From contig JAFFSR010000227.1 in the NCBI GenBank assembly GCA_017163975.1, positions 1,922,001-1,986,000 of the forward strand: a stretch of DNA of 64,000 nucleotides, written 5' to 3'. This document shows, in pieces, positions 1 through 14,400 of this stretch; the first letter of the stretch is position 1; each line of letters starts with the position of its first letter. Made by a program: the position numbers and the translations under genes. Source of the DNA: Anastatus disparis. Its lineage: Eukaryota > Arthropoda > Insecta > Hymenoptera > Eupelmidae. The notes beneath the pieces were generated by a model. That model was not told where the DNA came from. It saw only the letters and a program-made list of their open reading frames with translations, and did no database searches.

Positions 1-3000
1 CGTCCGTTGGCTGCTTAACGATTTTACAATTACGGGAGAGAAAAAGAGTGAGAGAGAGAGAGAGAGAGAGAAAGAGTCAACTTCCTTGGGCAAGGACGCA
101 GATTTCTAAAGCTTCGTTTTCTTTTTTTTTTATATTCAACTTCTATATCTACAAAGGCTCCAGACGCCTTTCGTAATCCTTATTGCTCTGTAATAAATTT
201 ATTTCTGTCTTTCTTTTTCTTTCTTTTATCTTTATTCCGTTTTACTCTTTTCTGTTTTCTTAACTTTTTCCTCTTCTTTTTTGGTGTATATATTTTCGAA
301 GCGCTCGAGAGAGTTTTCTTGCGCTCATTGCATTAGCTTTATGCCATCTTTATTTGCTTTTCTTCACGAGAGAGAGAGAGAGAAAACTTTTTTAATGCTG
401 TTCGGATCAATTATTTCAATTATCTTATCGGTTAATTGAGTAACGAGAATTATTTTTGTTTTTTATAGGATATTTCAAATTTTTAGAATATATCAAAATT
501 ATAATATTCTAAATATAAGATGTAATTATGTTGCAGTATTTGAGTTGTTAACGAGATTATAATTATGATAAATATTAAGATGTAAAACGATTAAAATTAA
601 ATTCTAATAAAAGATGAATAATTAATAATTTATAATTCAGAATTTTTACTATTGTATATTAATTAATATTTGTTATGTTCACCAATTATATTTAGCAATT
701 ACGAATTTTAAGAAGTTTTCGGCGCTATTAAATAAAGCTATTGTATTAAAGTTTATTAATTTCAGTAGATAGAAAGTTATAATTGGTAAAGTTTTCATCG
801 ATAACTTATGCAGACAACGTTTGCCAAAATTATTTTAGTAAGTTTTTTTTTTCATCTGTACACAACGCGTATTTTGATAATTAAAGAAGGGAGCCGATAA
901 TGAAGTATTAAAATAAGATTAAGATGACGAGATAAATATGATCTTGAAAATAATTTAATGGGAATAAAATTTGAATCATGATTTAATTATAGGAATAAAT
1001 TAAAATTTAACATTTTAATATTTTACTCAAACATTGCAGAAATTTTAATAAGTAAAATTTATTAACTTTAAACAAACATGTTGAACGCGAAAATTGAAGA
1101 AAAAAACAATAAATGAGTACATTAACCTCAAGAAAGGAAAAAAGTCTAATAAAACTATAACGAGCCGTTACATAAACGTATTAGCGTTAAATAACAATTC
1201 GTTTAACCGCACTTTATTAAAGGTAAAAACGATTAAAGTATAATAAAAAAAAGGCGCGTGTGTGCATAGAAGCTTGAGCGCGAGCGCGCTTTTACGCGTT
1301 AAATCTGCCTTAAGCTTTTTAAAAGAGGTTAAAGAAAATCAATAGACTCGACAGGTTGGCAAGCCTTTTAGACATAGTGTGTAGAGTCAAGACAGGGAAA
1401 ATCAAATCATCTCATGCATGTAAAATAAGTTCAGCCATCGTGTATGCATTCTATACTACTATATGTATACGTATAGATGTGCGTGTGGTTATGTATATGT
1501 GTATGAAGTATCCTTTAGGCTTTAAAGAAAAGTTATGCATATAGCCAAGATCAGTTAACAACTTCCGTCATGGATGCTGTTGCTTGCCAAATAGCTACTG
1601 TATATAAAAAGTATAACGTAAAAGCTGCTGCTGCTTCTTCTTCTACTTCTACTTCTACTTCTAGCACACAAAGTCGTTTAGCTTCCGGCGGTTTATATTG
1701 AATCCTTTCTCTCTCTCTCTCTCTCGCTCTGTTTTCTATCTTATATGTGTGTGGCTCTGTTGCTACTGTTAAAAGTTACTATGGAAGCTTGCTCGTAAAA
1801 GGTCAACAGTTAATTGCATCGACAAAGACTTCTGCTCTCTAGGCGACTTCGTTATAATGCATCCCTAACTTTCAAAGCCAATGAAAATCTATCCTCTCAT
1901 GTGTATATACATATATAGAAGACCTTTAAGACTAAATCGTTTGCTATACTTATATGCTCTTTACATAAAACCTGCGCCATACCACCGTCAACGATTTAAA
2001 CTCTTATATATATACATACCATATAGTTAAAGACATTAAAACTTAGCCAGGATGTTAAGATAAAAGACAAAGAAAATAGCTACATTTGCATTGTTCATTT
2101 GTTGCTTCAGTTAATTTGATTGATCGAAATTGTTAGTGAAAAAATTAAATTGGAAAAAAAATAATTGTAAATTAAATAATACAGTTATGTAAGATTATAT
2201 AAATGAATTAAAAAAAAGCTTGTACTGATGAGATCAAATTTTTATTTTTATATTAAATGTTTTTTAGAATAAAATTATTAAACTTGGATGTATAAATTAT
2301 ATTTCATTTCGAAATAAAATTTTTTTCTAAAGTAATTAAATTTTAATCAAAGAACGTTAAATTATGCATTAACATATGCATTTATATTTCATTTTAAAAT
2401 CAACTTGTTTTCCTGAAATGATTAAATTTTAATCAAAGAACATTAAATTACATTATTTATTTTCAAAATTGTTATGTTGTGTATTGTTTTTTAATATTAA
2501 ACTTATCATAATATAACAATTATTATGCAGTTATCGTATATCATATTATCCTTACATCACATTTTACTTCGTATCCTTCAATTAACATTTTTAACTCGCT
2601 CTATACGCACAACTTCAAATTACAAAGTGAAATATAAATGTTATCATTTTAATTGTAAATTTACAAATTACTTCTTCAGTCACACTTCTCATTTCAAAAT
2701 TATTCATAATATACTTAAAAAATGATGCGAACATCAAAGTAATTTATTTTCCACTCTAATGTATGTGTCTGTATATATAAAGCCCTTATAATGTATATTA
2801 AGCACTTGATTCACCAGGCATAACGTGTCAGTAGGAAGATTAGGGTCATATTAAATTCATACGTGCTTTAATGGTAAAATAGTAAAATTTACTATTAGGG
2901 TAACACCAGTTGCTTTCACACTGCACGCATTATTACAAATTGCTACGGCGCACTTAAGTAAATAGATTTAAGACTCCCCGACATATACGTAATAACTTAC

Positions 3001-5317
3001 AGTTTTCAAATGAGACACAATGGGTGTACATTTTAATATGTATTTCGTCAAAGATAAATTTCATTTATTTTCTTCTATCTTTAACAAGTGAAATTGTGAA
3101 TTGAAAATTTCAGGCTTTTATCATTGTTGTAGAACTAATATTGATTTTTCTTTCATTTTTTACGACACATGTCTACTTTTTATATCGATTTATTCGTGAT
3201 TGTAGCAGTTCACTTTTACCTATTTTTTTTGCATTTATTTTGTAATACGCCATTTTATAAAGCAATCAAAATTTTATTAATGTCAATTGAGATATCGATC
3301 AGTACGGCCTTTTACCAAACATCAAAAGTATATGAATCTTGTATCAGATTAATGCGCACGTAAATAATGAAGGAAGTTCATATCACATAAAAAGTAATCA
3401 AACATTCAATTAGTGAAATATTTCAATACAACAGATATACGAAGTACATTTAACATCATAACTTCATTCTCACACCAAAAAATTTTTCATTTTGACATTA
3501 ATAAAATACTTGTTAAAATAAAAACCGTATTTTTAAAGTAAATAAACATCAAAAGCTTGTAAAAAAAAACAAGAAAAGAAAATAGTTACAACAAAATAAG
3601 AACGATTCTCAATCTCACGGAAAGCACAAAACGAACGCTCCTTGTAAAAAGTTGGCCAGTCGTTGCCCGTTAACGTTTTCTCATCGTCACGTCGTCGTCC
3701 CATTGACCGATGAAGTCACACTCACCTCTTTCTCTCTTTTTCTCATCAACATTATCGAACGTATATATATACGAAAAAGATGTGAAAAGTAAGCGAAGAG
3801 GTCATGATGCTTTTTAAATGAAAGGCGGTAACGCAACTAACCACCTTGCGTTCACCCTCTCAAAATATATACATTAAATAATCACGTATATACATACATA
3901 TATACGCGACATTCTTTCCTCCTCTCTTATTCTTTCTCTTTCTCTTTATGCCTCCTCTATGTCTCTCACATAAACTTTAAGCGAATTAGGTACAAACGCG
4001 CGGATTCTAGGTCACGCTAGAGGAAGGCTATGTCCTGGAAATTTCTCGCAAACAGGTCCTTACGGTTTTTCGTCCTTTAGCACAAATGTATACATATACA
4101 CATATGCTTTATGTAGAGTTCACGTTTCTGACACATAACACACATGCACACAAGACTTTTATACACAAAATCGTAGGCTTGACGGAGATGGAGAGTGGTA
4201 TTATATTGGACCGGCCTAGAAAAATTAATTTTTAACTTCCCCAACTGGTTTTTCTGCAACGACTCTTTCGAATATTGTATATATGCTTCTTTGTATATCG
4301 CGTAATCATTTCATATTTAAGAAAAAAATCATACTGACATACTGAACGAAAGCGAATTATGTTATTATACTTTTTGTTTCCTGGGTTACATTGTGTTATT
4401 TAAGAGTTTTTAGTGTTTTATTCATATTTTAACTCTATTTTATTCATAAAAATATAATTTAGTGTTATAAATTAATTACGTTAATTCATTAAAATTTAAA
4501 AAAAATAATAGCTTAATTACAAATTCAAAATTTCTGTTATAGCTTAGATTGAAAACACGACTGAAAGTAATAAAATTTAAAATACGAACTTAATGATTGC
4601 TACAGAGTTTTTATTCAATAATCATACTAAAGTTTATATATATTAATAAATAATCATTTCCTTAAAAAAAATGATTCCGCTATTTTGTTTTATTTCTCTT
4701 CTACATTAAGATTTACATACTCGCGAGTCATGTTGTCGTCCGACGAATTATACATCTCGATTTGAATTTTACGACAGAATATATTTTTATTTTTATTTTT
4801 CGGCGAGCTATGACTAATGTTTATTTTGTTTGTTAATCGAAAGTAGTACTAACTATTTATTACGTTAAAAACGAATCCAAACGACTTTTGATACATAGAA
4901 ATTTCATCACGTACATATGAGACGGATGTTTTGATAGAAAAATTATTATAATTTTTATTAAAATTTACAGTCTAACTCTGAATTTATAGCCTCAAATAAT
5001 ACTTATTTGATTCTAAAAGGCACTCATTAAAATATTGATGATCACAATTTTCTAGTAATGAAAATTGTTTTGTAGAAAAATTATATTCATCTCAAAATGG
5101 TAAACTCCAATTAAATTAACGAATAAAAACTAAACAAAGTTGAATAACATTTAATATGTTTTCATCTAAGATTTCATAATTATATTCTAATCTCTAAATA
5201 AACTACTCAACAAAATGTAAAAAAAATAAGCTCATAAGAATCTTCTCGCAATTATATGTAAAAAAAAAAGATGATCATAACGATTTTAGATTAATTTGAT
5301 CGATTTCTTCATTGCAG
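1..5317 (+). other. Smg6 intron sequence upstream of the first visible exon
   Basis: No coding exon was found in these 5.3 kb, so they are read as the 3' part of a larger Smg6 intron. A (GA)10 run lies at 51-70. A GC-richer patch at about 1250-2060 carries CpG-rich GAGCGCGAGCGCGC at 1274-1287 and a CTG/CTT/CTA run at 1624-1663. From 2090 to 3600 the sequence is an AT desert holding an 86-bp direct duplication. A second GC-richer patch lies at about 3600-4270. Open frames here are short and compositionally biased. Confidence 0.6.
2297..2455. repeat. Two-unit tandem duplication, period about 86 bp
   Basis: The stretch ATTAAATTTTAATCAAAGAA at 2335-2354 recurs at 2421-2440, and each is followed by C[G/A]TTAAATTA. 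The upstream parts also match (TTATATTTCATTT at 2297 and at 2382). The units have diverged by substitutions and small gaps, so the duplication is not recent. Confidence 0.75.
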
Positions 5318-5430
5318 GCCTGCGGGAGATGCATGGAATAGGCTGGCAACTATGGTGAATCTTCTCGAAAAATTAGAGTATTCACGCGACATTCTAATCC
5401 AAGCGAAGGAGGCTGAAGGACGTGCGGATG
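5318..5430 (+). CDS. Smg6: Smg6 exon a: end of EST1-type helical domain
   Basis: Acceptor ATTGCAG ends at 5317 and donor GTAAGA starts at 5431. The first base completes a codon from an upstream exon and the last base (G) starts a codon finished by AA at 14877, giving Glu. It encodes 37 full codons starting PAGDAWNRLATMVNLL and ending EAEGRAD, an amphipathic helical stretch rich in Leu, Glu and Lys. The W-x-x-L pattern fits the helical region that follows the TPR repeats in EST1/SMG5-7 proteins; this part is inferred from position and phase, not from a strong motif. The other two frames contain stops or make less sense. It is GC-richer than its surroundings and lies 9.4 kb before the next exon. 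Confidence 0.85.
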
Positions 5431-8400
5431 GTAAGAGATAAGCAATATAACTATATAATCCATAAATTATGTGTACAAGTCTTTATGATATCATATGTTT
5501 TTACTGATCGTATATATGGTAAAGGAGCAAGGTGGGAGGGAATATAGAAAATAAGTCGATTGGTAATCATACTATGCATTTGATATAGAAGATCGAAGCG
5601 ATTAGCGATCAGCATAATCTTTATGGAAAAGTACTTGCTATAGAAAAGTTGATGTTCAAGGGGACGTGGATAGATAAATTGGATTATAATTTTGTTGAAA
5701 TAAAACAAACAAAATATATATCTTGCTTCTTTTAATTAGATTTTATTATTTTCCTCATAGAAATAAAAAGAGTTTCTTGTATTAAAAAGGAATCGTCTAG
5801 ATTGCCGTAAACAATAATTAAAGATATTTTACTGATACACAAGATTTTTATGCAGATTTTATATGTGAGAGTTATATGACTATACGGTCCAGCTTATCTT
5901 ATGCTAAAATAGATGAGCAAATGAAGTAAAAAGAATTCAATTCTATTTTTTATATATTTGAAAGTATCAATTATGTTAGCTATAAGAATTTCTTAAAATT
6001 CATAAAAATTAAGTAGTAACAGACAAACCAATCAGAAATTAAATTATAAAATTTTCATTAACGTAATTTATCATACTTTTATTTTTTTTTCAGTAATGTA
6101 ATTTATTATACTTTTATTGTTTTCATTATATATTATTATTAATTATAAAATTAATATAACATTGATAGCCCATATACAATTGAAGAATTTCATAAGCGTC
6201 CATGTTTATGTTATCATGAATTTGCAGTATAAAAGAAAATAAATTTTCTTTCCATATGCTCCTTACACTTACAGTCTTGGCGTCAACATGCTCTTAGTCT
6301 CTTTGCCCTTTTTTTCCTTTATACAATATTTTTTTTATTCTTTTTTCTTGCACGTCTTGCATTCCACCCTTTATTTTCTCTTCTCTTACGTTTCTCTTCT
6401 TTCTCTCTTCTTCGTCAGTACATTCCTATCGATCGATGCCCTGGATTGCACTAATCACTGTAATCGAAAATAAGAGCGACGCTGCCTGCTCAACTCGTCG
6501 TCTTTTTTTTACTCTTTATTTTTTTAAAAAGAAAAAGTCCAATGGCAAAGAACTTTTACACGCTTTGAAATCTCAGTATAGCCATATAGCTTATATACTT
6601 TTAACGTTCGTATACATATATAAACCCAAAATAATCAATCATTCAACAACAGCTTATTTGTCGTATACCAGCCTGGCTGTTTTATCATCTTCGCAAGTCT
6701 TGATTGGCTTTTCAATATCTTTTTTTTTTTTTCTTTAAATTCTTTTATTTTTGAAGTACGAAACGTAAACATGCTCACAATTAAAAAGACAGCGTGAAAT
6801 AAGGGTACATGAAAAGCAACAAATGTGTAATTAATGATGTTGTACTTTGATATTTTTCTTTTTTAATCATCGCTCTTGCCTTTTTCTTTTCATTTCGAAA
6901 CGTTAATAATGCTGTCATTTTCACTTGGATATTATGATACGAAAAATTTTAAACGAATTTTAAGACTCATATGCTAATTGACAGCTCTGACAGCGAGCGA
7001 TAAAGCAATTTGTAATTAGTTAATATTTTGTCACTGGGAAAAGTTTATTGACGCTTATTAAGGATTAAAAATTTCAAACTCTATTACTAAAAATTTTAAA
7101 ATTGTGATTCAAATAAACTATTTAGGTATTAAATGCTATGCCTGTGGTAATGATCCTCAACTTTATTTTCATTATTTTGCGATATTATCTTAAATAATCT
7201 TCAAAACTTGTTTCTTTTGTAAAGTCATTAGTTCCTTTGAGAATTTACTGATTATAGTAGAACGCTTTATCATCAATGTTTTCGAGGTAAGATTTTTTTC
7301 TCAGAACGACCAAGAAAATACCACGTCCAATGAACTCATTAACAAAAAAGAAGCACAAAATAAATATACATTACATACAAATAATGCCTTATACCACACT
7401 AATAGATTTTTTCCAATTCTTTAATTATCGAACAATGAACTTAAAAATAGTCATTGGAATAATATAACTTCCTTCTCTTTATCATACACATTTATAAAAT
7501 TCAAATAATTAATCAATTAAAAAAAAAGATAATTAACAGCTACAAGTCGAACCTTTATTTTCAAAACAATAAAAAAAAAAATTAAAAGAAGCTTTCTCAT
7601 GAAACATATACCCTTAATCTTTTTTTCCAAAGAATTTTGATTGGTGTGCGCGTGCAGCCGGAACGAGTGAGAGAAAATAAAGAATGAAAAAAGCAAGAGA
7701 GAGAGAGAGAGAGTTCGATGACTAGTATTATAATCAAGATAGACACGCTTCAGTTGCAAACACTTCTTGAAGTCGTCATCTTAAAGTTAAGATAAGAAGA
7801 AGGTTTACTAGTGGAGTATATAGAAGTAAGTGTAGTAAAAGGTAGTCTTTGACTCTTCAAAAAGTCGTGACTAAAGATACGAAGAGAAGAAGAACTACTC
7901 TTCAAGAGTTCTTTTTTTTTTTATTTTTCTTTTCTTTTCTTTTTTATTTCAAGAGCTCATATACCTTAAAGCTTATAAGATAACGAGGCTTAGAGAAGCT
8001 TGAGAGAAGACATTATCATTACCAATTCAGTATGTTAAAGAGCACACATGTTGCTCCAAACTAAACAATCTTAATAAGATGATGTTCACGACTAGAAAAG
8101 TCTAAGGATGCAATGAACTTTTTTCAAGAATAATATTCTGATTATTTCATTATTAATTATTATTAATATTTTATTCATTATTGAATTTGATATTTTTATA
8201 AATGTATGTTGCATTTTATAATTAAAATCCTTATAAATTAAATAATAAGTATAAGAAATGTTTTGAACATCAATAATTCATACACTTCGACTTGTAAATT
8301 AAGTCTTCAAATATGTTTACTTACAATAATTACGAATCATCGATCACCGATAAATAAACAAACAAAAAATCTATAATTGCCGTAATAAAATCTCCGATGA

Positions 8401-11400
8401 AAAAAAAAATTGAAATTTACCGTTTTCAAGAATCCAGGTAAAGTTCATACGTAACTTCTTCTTTACGTCATTCCAAAATAAAGAAGCAACAAGAAGCACG
8501 AAAAAACATCCAGTGATTTACGTTTACCTTACATACATCCCTTATCAATAACTTGACTTCTAATCCTTCTCCTTTACAACGTGCTTGTACCTTATATACC
8601 TTCCGCGTGCAAATACTTCGGACTAACACATCCGTCACCTAACTAAAATTTCCATATTCCGGCACTTCTTCTCTTCTCTCTGCTGTTCCTTTTTTTTTCT
8701 CTTCTAATAATTCAGCCTACGGGGCAAAATAGTTTGACCTTATATATAAAGCTTTTACTGCCCTGCGGTGTTCTTTTACGTAACGGTGCTTAAAAACGTC
8801 GCGCCCCAATGACGTACGTTTTGTCTTTTACGTGTATATATAGTTGAGAGAAAAAAAAGAATAGGATAGAAAAAAAAGAGAGGATAGAGAAAAGACAGCT
8901 TGAGAAAGGAGTCATGCCTCCGAATTCCTAACTTGTCGTTTTCCATTAGGATACACTATTGCGCTTACGTTTCAACTGTCTTTTTCATCAGCATAAAGCC
9001 CAAGTAACGACGTCGTAACTTTAACGCTATATACGTATACGGTTCTCTTCAGGCTAGCCCCCGTAGAAGCCGCAAAGAAAATTTTTTTCTTCATTTCTTT
9101 TTTTTTCTATTTTGTTTTATCTTTGTTTATAAGAGAGAAAAAGAAAGAGAGAGAATCGAATGAGAGAAAAGAATCGCTATGGGTTCGATTGTTTCACGTA
9201 TAAATACATCTTTTGTAAAAGCACGCGACATCGCAAGTGTTCAAAGCTCACGCATGAATAATCGCATAAGATATTCGACTAGACGCTTAGCGGCTATTGC
9301 CAATCATTCTTCATTCCTTTTATTTTCATGCGATTTTTATAATTACTGTTTTCTTCGTGTTTTCGACTTTGTAATCCAAAGTTTACATTTTCTTTATTAT
9401 GACTTGAGGAATAAAACGTATGTAATTGAAATATTACAAAAGTGTTATTAGATTGTTCAAAATAATTTGTATTAAAAATTTACTACAAGCAATTTATCAT
9501 ATTTATTAATTGATTTGAAAAATTGGATTTACATAATATTTTATAAAATTTTTAATTCAAAAAGTTTCATTTACGATCCAAATAAACAATTTTTCTGTCG
9601 TCAATTTAAAAGTAAAAAGTTTTGAAATATTTTTCAATACATCGGTTCTTTGAAGATTGAATAAAAGTTTTAATGGATATCCATCATTTATTAGTTTTAT
9701 GTTATCAGTTTGAAAAGCAATTTCAATAAAGGAAAATACTAACAATTTTCAGATTAATTGAAATTTTCATTGCCAATGATAACATTTCGTTTTATTTCTC
9801 TGGTTTTATTGCTGAATTTTATAACTTTTTTGCTTTCACTAAACTTTAGTAATTTCATTGGAAAAACAGTATCACTTTGTTAAACTTCAAAACGCTTTCT
9901 AACGTTATCTCGTGAAAATAACGTTCATTCGAAATCAATAGGAAACTCTAGCTTTTCAAATTTTGTAGTAAAAGAAACGTACGTACATACACGTGTACGT
10001 TTGTATCATATAAATCAAATGTTAAAACTTAGTAGTGCTAACGGATCTATTGTATGTTATACGGAAAAAAAAGCTTCCTCATTCAATCAAGTTAACCGGC
10101 TTGCAATTCGCATTCTATAAACATTGATTCTCTATGAAATAAAAACGGCTATAAAAAAAAAGAGACGGTTTTATTGGAATTGCGTGCCAAGATTTTACTT
10201 TTGGTATAATAACGATCTTTACCCACGCGCATATAAGAAAAAAGAAAAAAAAGCCAACGGTCTAGTCATATCTCGGAAATAGATTTTGCGCGTGCGAGCG
10301 TTCTACTTTTTTTCTTTTTTTTTTTAACATTGCTCGCGTCCTTGCCCGTTGGTTTACTAACCTCCCAAGTGTATATCTCACGGGACGAGAGTAAGAAACG
10401 TGTTATACTTTAAAAAAAAGAATTGCAACCAAAAATATTAGTTCCTCATGCTGTATATAGTTATCAAAGTACAATGTTTGCGCTTGGTGAATAATGTTTT
10501 TCGAGGAAACGAACATAAGTATATTTTTTTTAACGGTTTATTACGTGAAATTTAGTGTAAATATATTCATTGCGAAATTGAGAACGCTTTTTGTTCTTAT
10601 TTAGGAATTCAGATTCATAAATGTTTTGTTAAAGCGTTCAAAACAAAAATAACTAAGTGATTAGTCACAAATATGTAAAAAAAAATACATATTACATTAT
10701 TTTGTAAGATTTATAAAAATACAAATATTTAAACGAATTTCAAATACAAGATCTTGGGCTAATTTTTATTCTTTTATTTATTTATTTATTAAATGTTTGC
10801 CACAAGTGTGTAATTTTTGGTTTTACAAGACTACACTATTAAATGTTAATAATAATAATTAAAAATTCGTCTAAAAATTCACATTAATTTTGAAAGATAC
10901 TTACCTGATTCAAATATGACAACTTTAATACATATAACACATTTTTCTTCCGATACGCAATGCATTGAATGACGATGTTTCTTTTGAATATTTCATCTGA
11001 AGCTCACAACGCGTCTTAGTAAATTTTACCGTAATTCCAATTTCGATGGGTCAACACAGTGTTTTATACAATTCATATGTACAAAAGACTAAAAAGAAGA
11101 CAATAGTCGATCGAGATGGAAGAATTATTTGATTCGATTTCTGTACCATTTGCAACATTTGCGACGTTGCAAAACCAAAGGAGAGGAAACGTTATAACGT
11201 TTTTCGTTGATTTCTCGGTATCTCACGCAAGTCGCGCTTTTAAACATGCGATGAGTTGTGAAAAAATTTTTTGCTCTTCATTATTGATTGAACTGCTTTT
11301 TTTTCTTCATTTCGATTGCACTGGAGTCGTTATAACGTTAACAATAAATGATCACCTTCTGGATTGAGAATTGATTGCATTATTCATTCAGAAAATTGTG

Positions 11401-14400
11401 TTGTGAAGAATATATGTTTATTTAATTTTTCAACTCTAAATTTTTCTATTATTTGCATATTGCATGTTATTTATATCATTAATAGACAATTAATTTTAAA
11501 ATTATTGAATTGTTTTAAATAATAATTAAAAAAATTCATAAAATTTCTGATTAATAATTAAAAAGAAAGGATAATTTATGACCATTTTCTGATTATTTTA
11601 TGTAAAAAAAGTTTCTCATTTTTTTTCGAAAGTAAATTTAAAATTATTTTCAACTTTATCATGGATTGTATGATGAACATTTCTTTTAATCCTTAAACTT
11701 ACTTTTCAATGAATTCAATTTTTTATGTAACAAATAAAAAAACATGAATATCTTGAATATTTTCTACAGTTTGAACAGGAAGTTTAAAAATATGTAATTA
11801 ATTACATAAATTATTTATGAATATTGAATCCATTAATAAATATTACTTCAGTAAAATGATGACCGTCATAATTAATAATAATAACACGTCGCGACAAAGT
11901 AATAAAATCTTGACGTTTTATTGACAAGTTTTTAAATTTTTATATTCACGTAACAGAGCACATATCTCTGGCTATCTAAAATAAAACTTGTCTTGAAACA
12001 AAATTCGCATAATACTTCTTATCTTTTGACACAATTTTAATTGCATTATAAATTCTTACACATTAATATCTTCAACGGATATAGATTCAAATTAAAAAAC
12101 AAAAAAAAAAAGAAATCAAAGAAATTATGTGTACTTTGCTAGAAGACAACCCTTCAACAACTTGTACGTATAATTTTTTTAAATTTTATTCTTGTAAACA
12201 AGCATTCAATAAGACAGTTTTATGTCGTTTCAGCACGTCAAGAATATCTGATTTAATCTTGCTAGTATAGCTTCCAATCATGTCAGCATTACCTATGTGA
12301 TACTATAAAAATATATCACTGTTTTCTGAAAGATATCAAAGTGTATGCGACTTATAGTGAGAAATTCAACACTTGACGATCAGAAATTGAAAATGAATGT
12401 TTCATTATATATCTAACGTACAAATTGAAGAGGTTATAGGAAAAAAAGATATGTATTGGGTAGATGATGTGAAAGATAAGTATACGGTGATCCTCAATAA
12501 ACGCGTATTTACATAACTTGATATTAAAAATATGAGCTACTGGTTCCTGTAGTTTAGTGCAGTTTTGTGAAAATAGTTAATCATGAGTTTTGAAAATTTT
12601 TTAATGAAAATAAATTATAAATGATATTTAGAGCTTTTTAAAAATTTCAAGTATGATTGACGTTATATTTCGAAAAAGGTACAAAAAGTATGTCTAAATA
12701 ATTTTAATTTTACTTATGCATAATTATAATTTTATTTTGATAGGTCTATTTTTATATAAAATATGAAATTTATGTTTAATAACTGTAATTTCATTTAAAT
12801 TTTTTTCATGATTAAAATTTTTAATATTCAATTAAAAAATAAATATTATAAGTTAATAAAATCAACGTGACTTAAGTGTCCAAATAACTCATTTTTTTAT
12901 TAACACATTAAATTTTTTTTTAAACGACAAAACAAAATATACGTAAAAATTTTGTCAGTTTAAAATTTTTTAATTTTTTCAAAAATAAAAAAAAAATTAA
13001 AAATCTGCTTGCAAAGTATTAAAATTTGCTTTTTTGCTTTTATTTAACGTCGCTGTATTTTATGCTGTTACTGCGTTGTTAATTAGCGACGGAAATCGTC
13101 AGTGTGTTTTTGAACAAAGAACATGTAATATACACAATGTATACACAGCGGTACTTGGATGAATTGGCTGAGAGCGGGATTTGAACTCGGGACCCCAAGA
13201 TTGCAAATCCATCGCTCTACCAAGTGAGCCACTGACGACCTCTTTGATAAATTTGTTTTAAGACGATGTAATAAGATATATGATTCATAAATGTTAATTT
13301 TTATTTGAAAATTTTTGGAAATATTTCTATATTAAGCTTTTTACTAACTAAAATGGAAAACTATAATAAAGAAATATATTTTTAAAATTTTGGATTAAGA
13401 ATCGAAAATTTGTAAAACTCTAATGTCAGTATTTTGCATTATCTTAATCGACTTGAGAATCTAAACTGTGTTTATTTAGACTTTTAAATAAATAAAAAAT
13501 TTAACTAAATATAATCGAAACACAATTCAGACATTAAGTGAACATAAAATCATAAATTTGACAAAGTTCTTCCTAAATACCAGATTTTAAAAATATGAAA
13601 TATACAAGGCGCCTGCAGGGTGTATTATTACAAGTTATAACCAAAAGACCAACGATAAGATAAAAGAAAACTTGAAATATTTAACCACACCCCTATTAGT
13701 TTTCTTTTGCTGTCGGTCTTTTGTCTATTTCTCTTTATATCTCGACGCTCATATGACATTTGCATGATAACAGCCTGTCCCCGTCATACTTGTCACGTTG
13801 TAAAGAGTTTGAGACGGTAATTTCCGTAAAGTTGAATTATAATTTTTAGGAGGAAAATAATAAAATTGAAACGAGTGTCGTATTTATTTCACTTTTACTT
13901 GTTTCTGCAACTTTTTCTTACAAAAAATTATAAGATAATTTTAAAATAATGTTTGCTTTATAAATTGTAACCAATACTTAAGTTGATGTAACATGTTGCA
14001 TATTATAGAAATCTATTTTCGTTTATTAAATATTCTCGTGTATTTTTAATAATAATTATGTATCTTCTTTGTATTTTACAAACGTATAATTTTATTAATT
14101 TCGAAAATTGAATTTTATAAACTAATTAATTGTTCTATTTATTTATTACAACATTCTACCATAGGATTTTCAAGTGAAAGGAAAATATATAAGCAATTTA
14201 GTGACTTTTTATCTGTCATTTTTAAACGATTTATTAATTATATTGATTAACTCTAATGACATACAATCAAGAAACAAAAATGTTTTTATAAATATTTAAA
14301 ATTCATTGCATTTAAAATATTAAAATTTATTATTTACTTTTAGAAAATTTGTAGTCCAAGCTAAAAATAGATTAAACGAATTGTAAATAGCATGACAGTT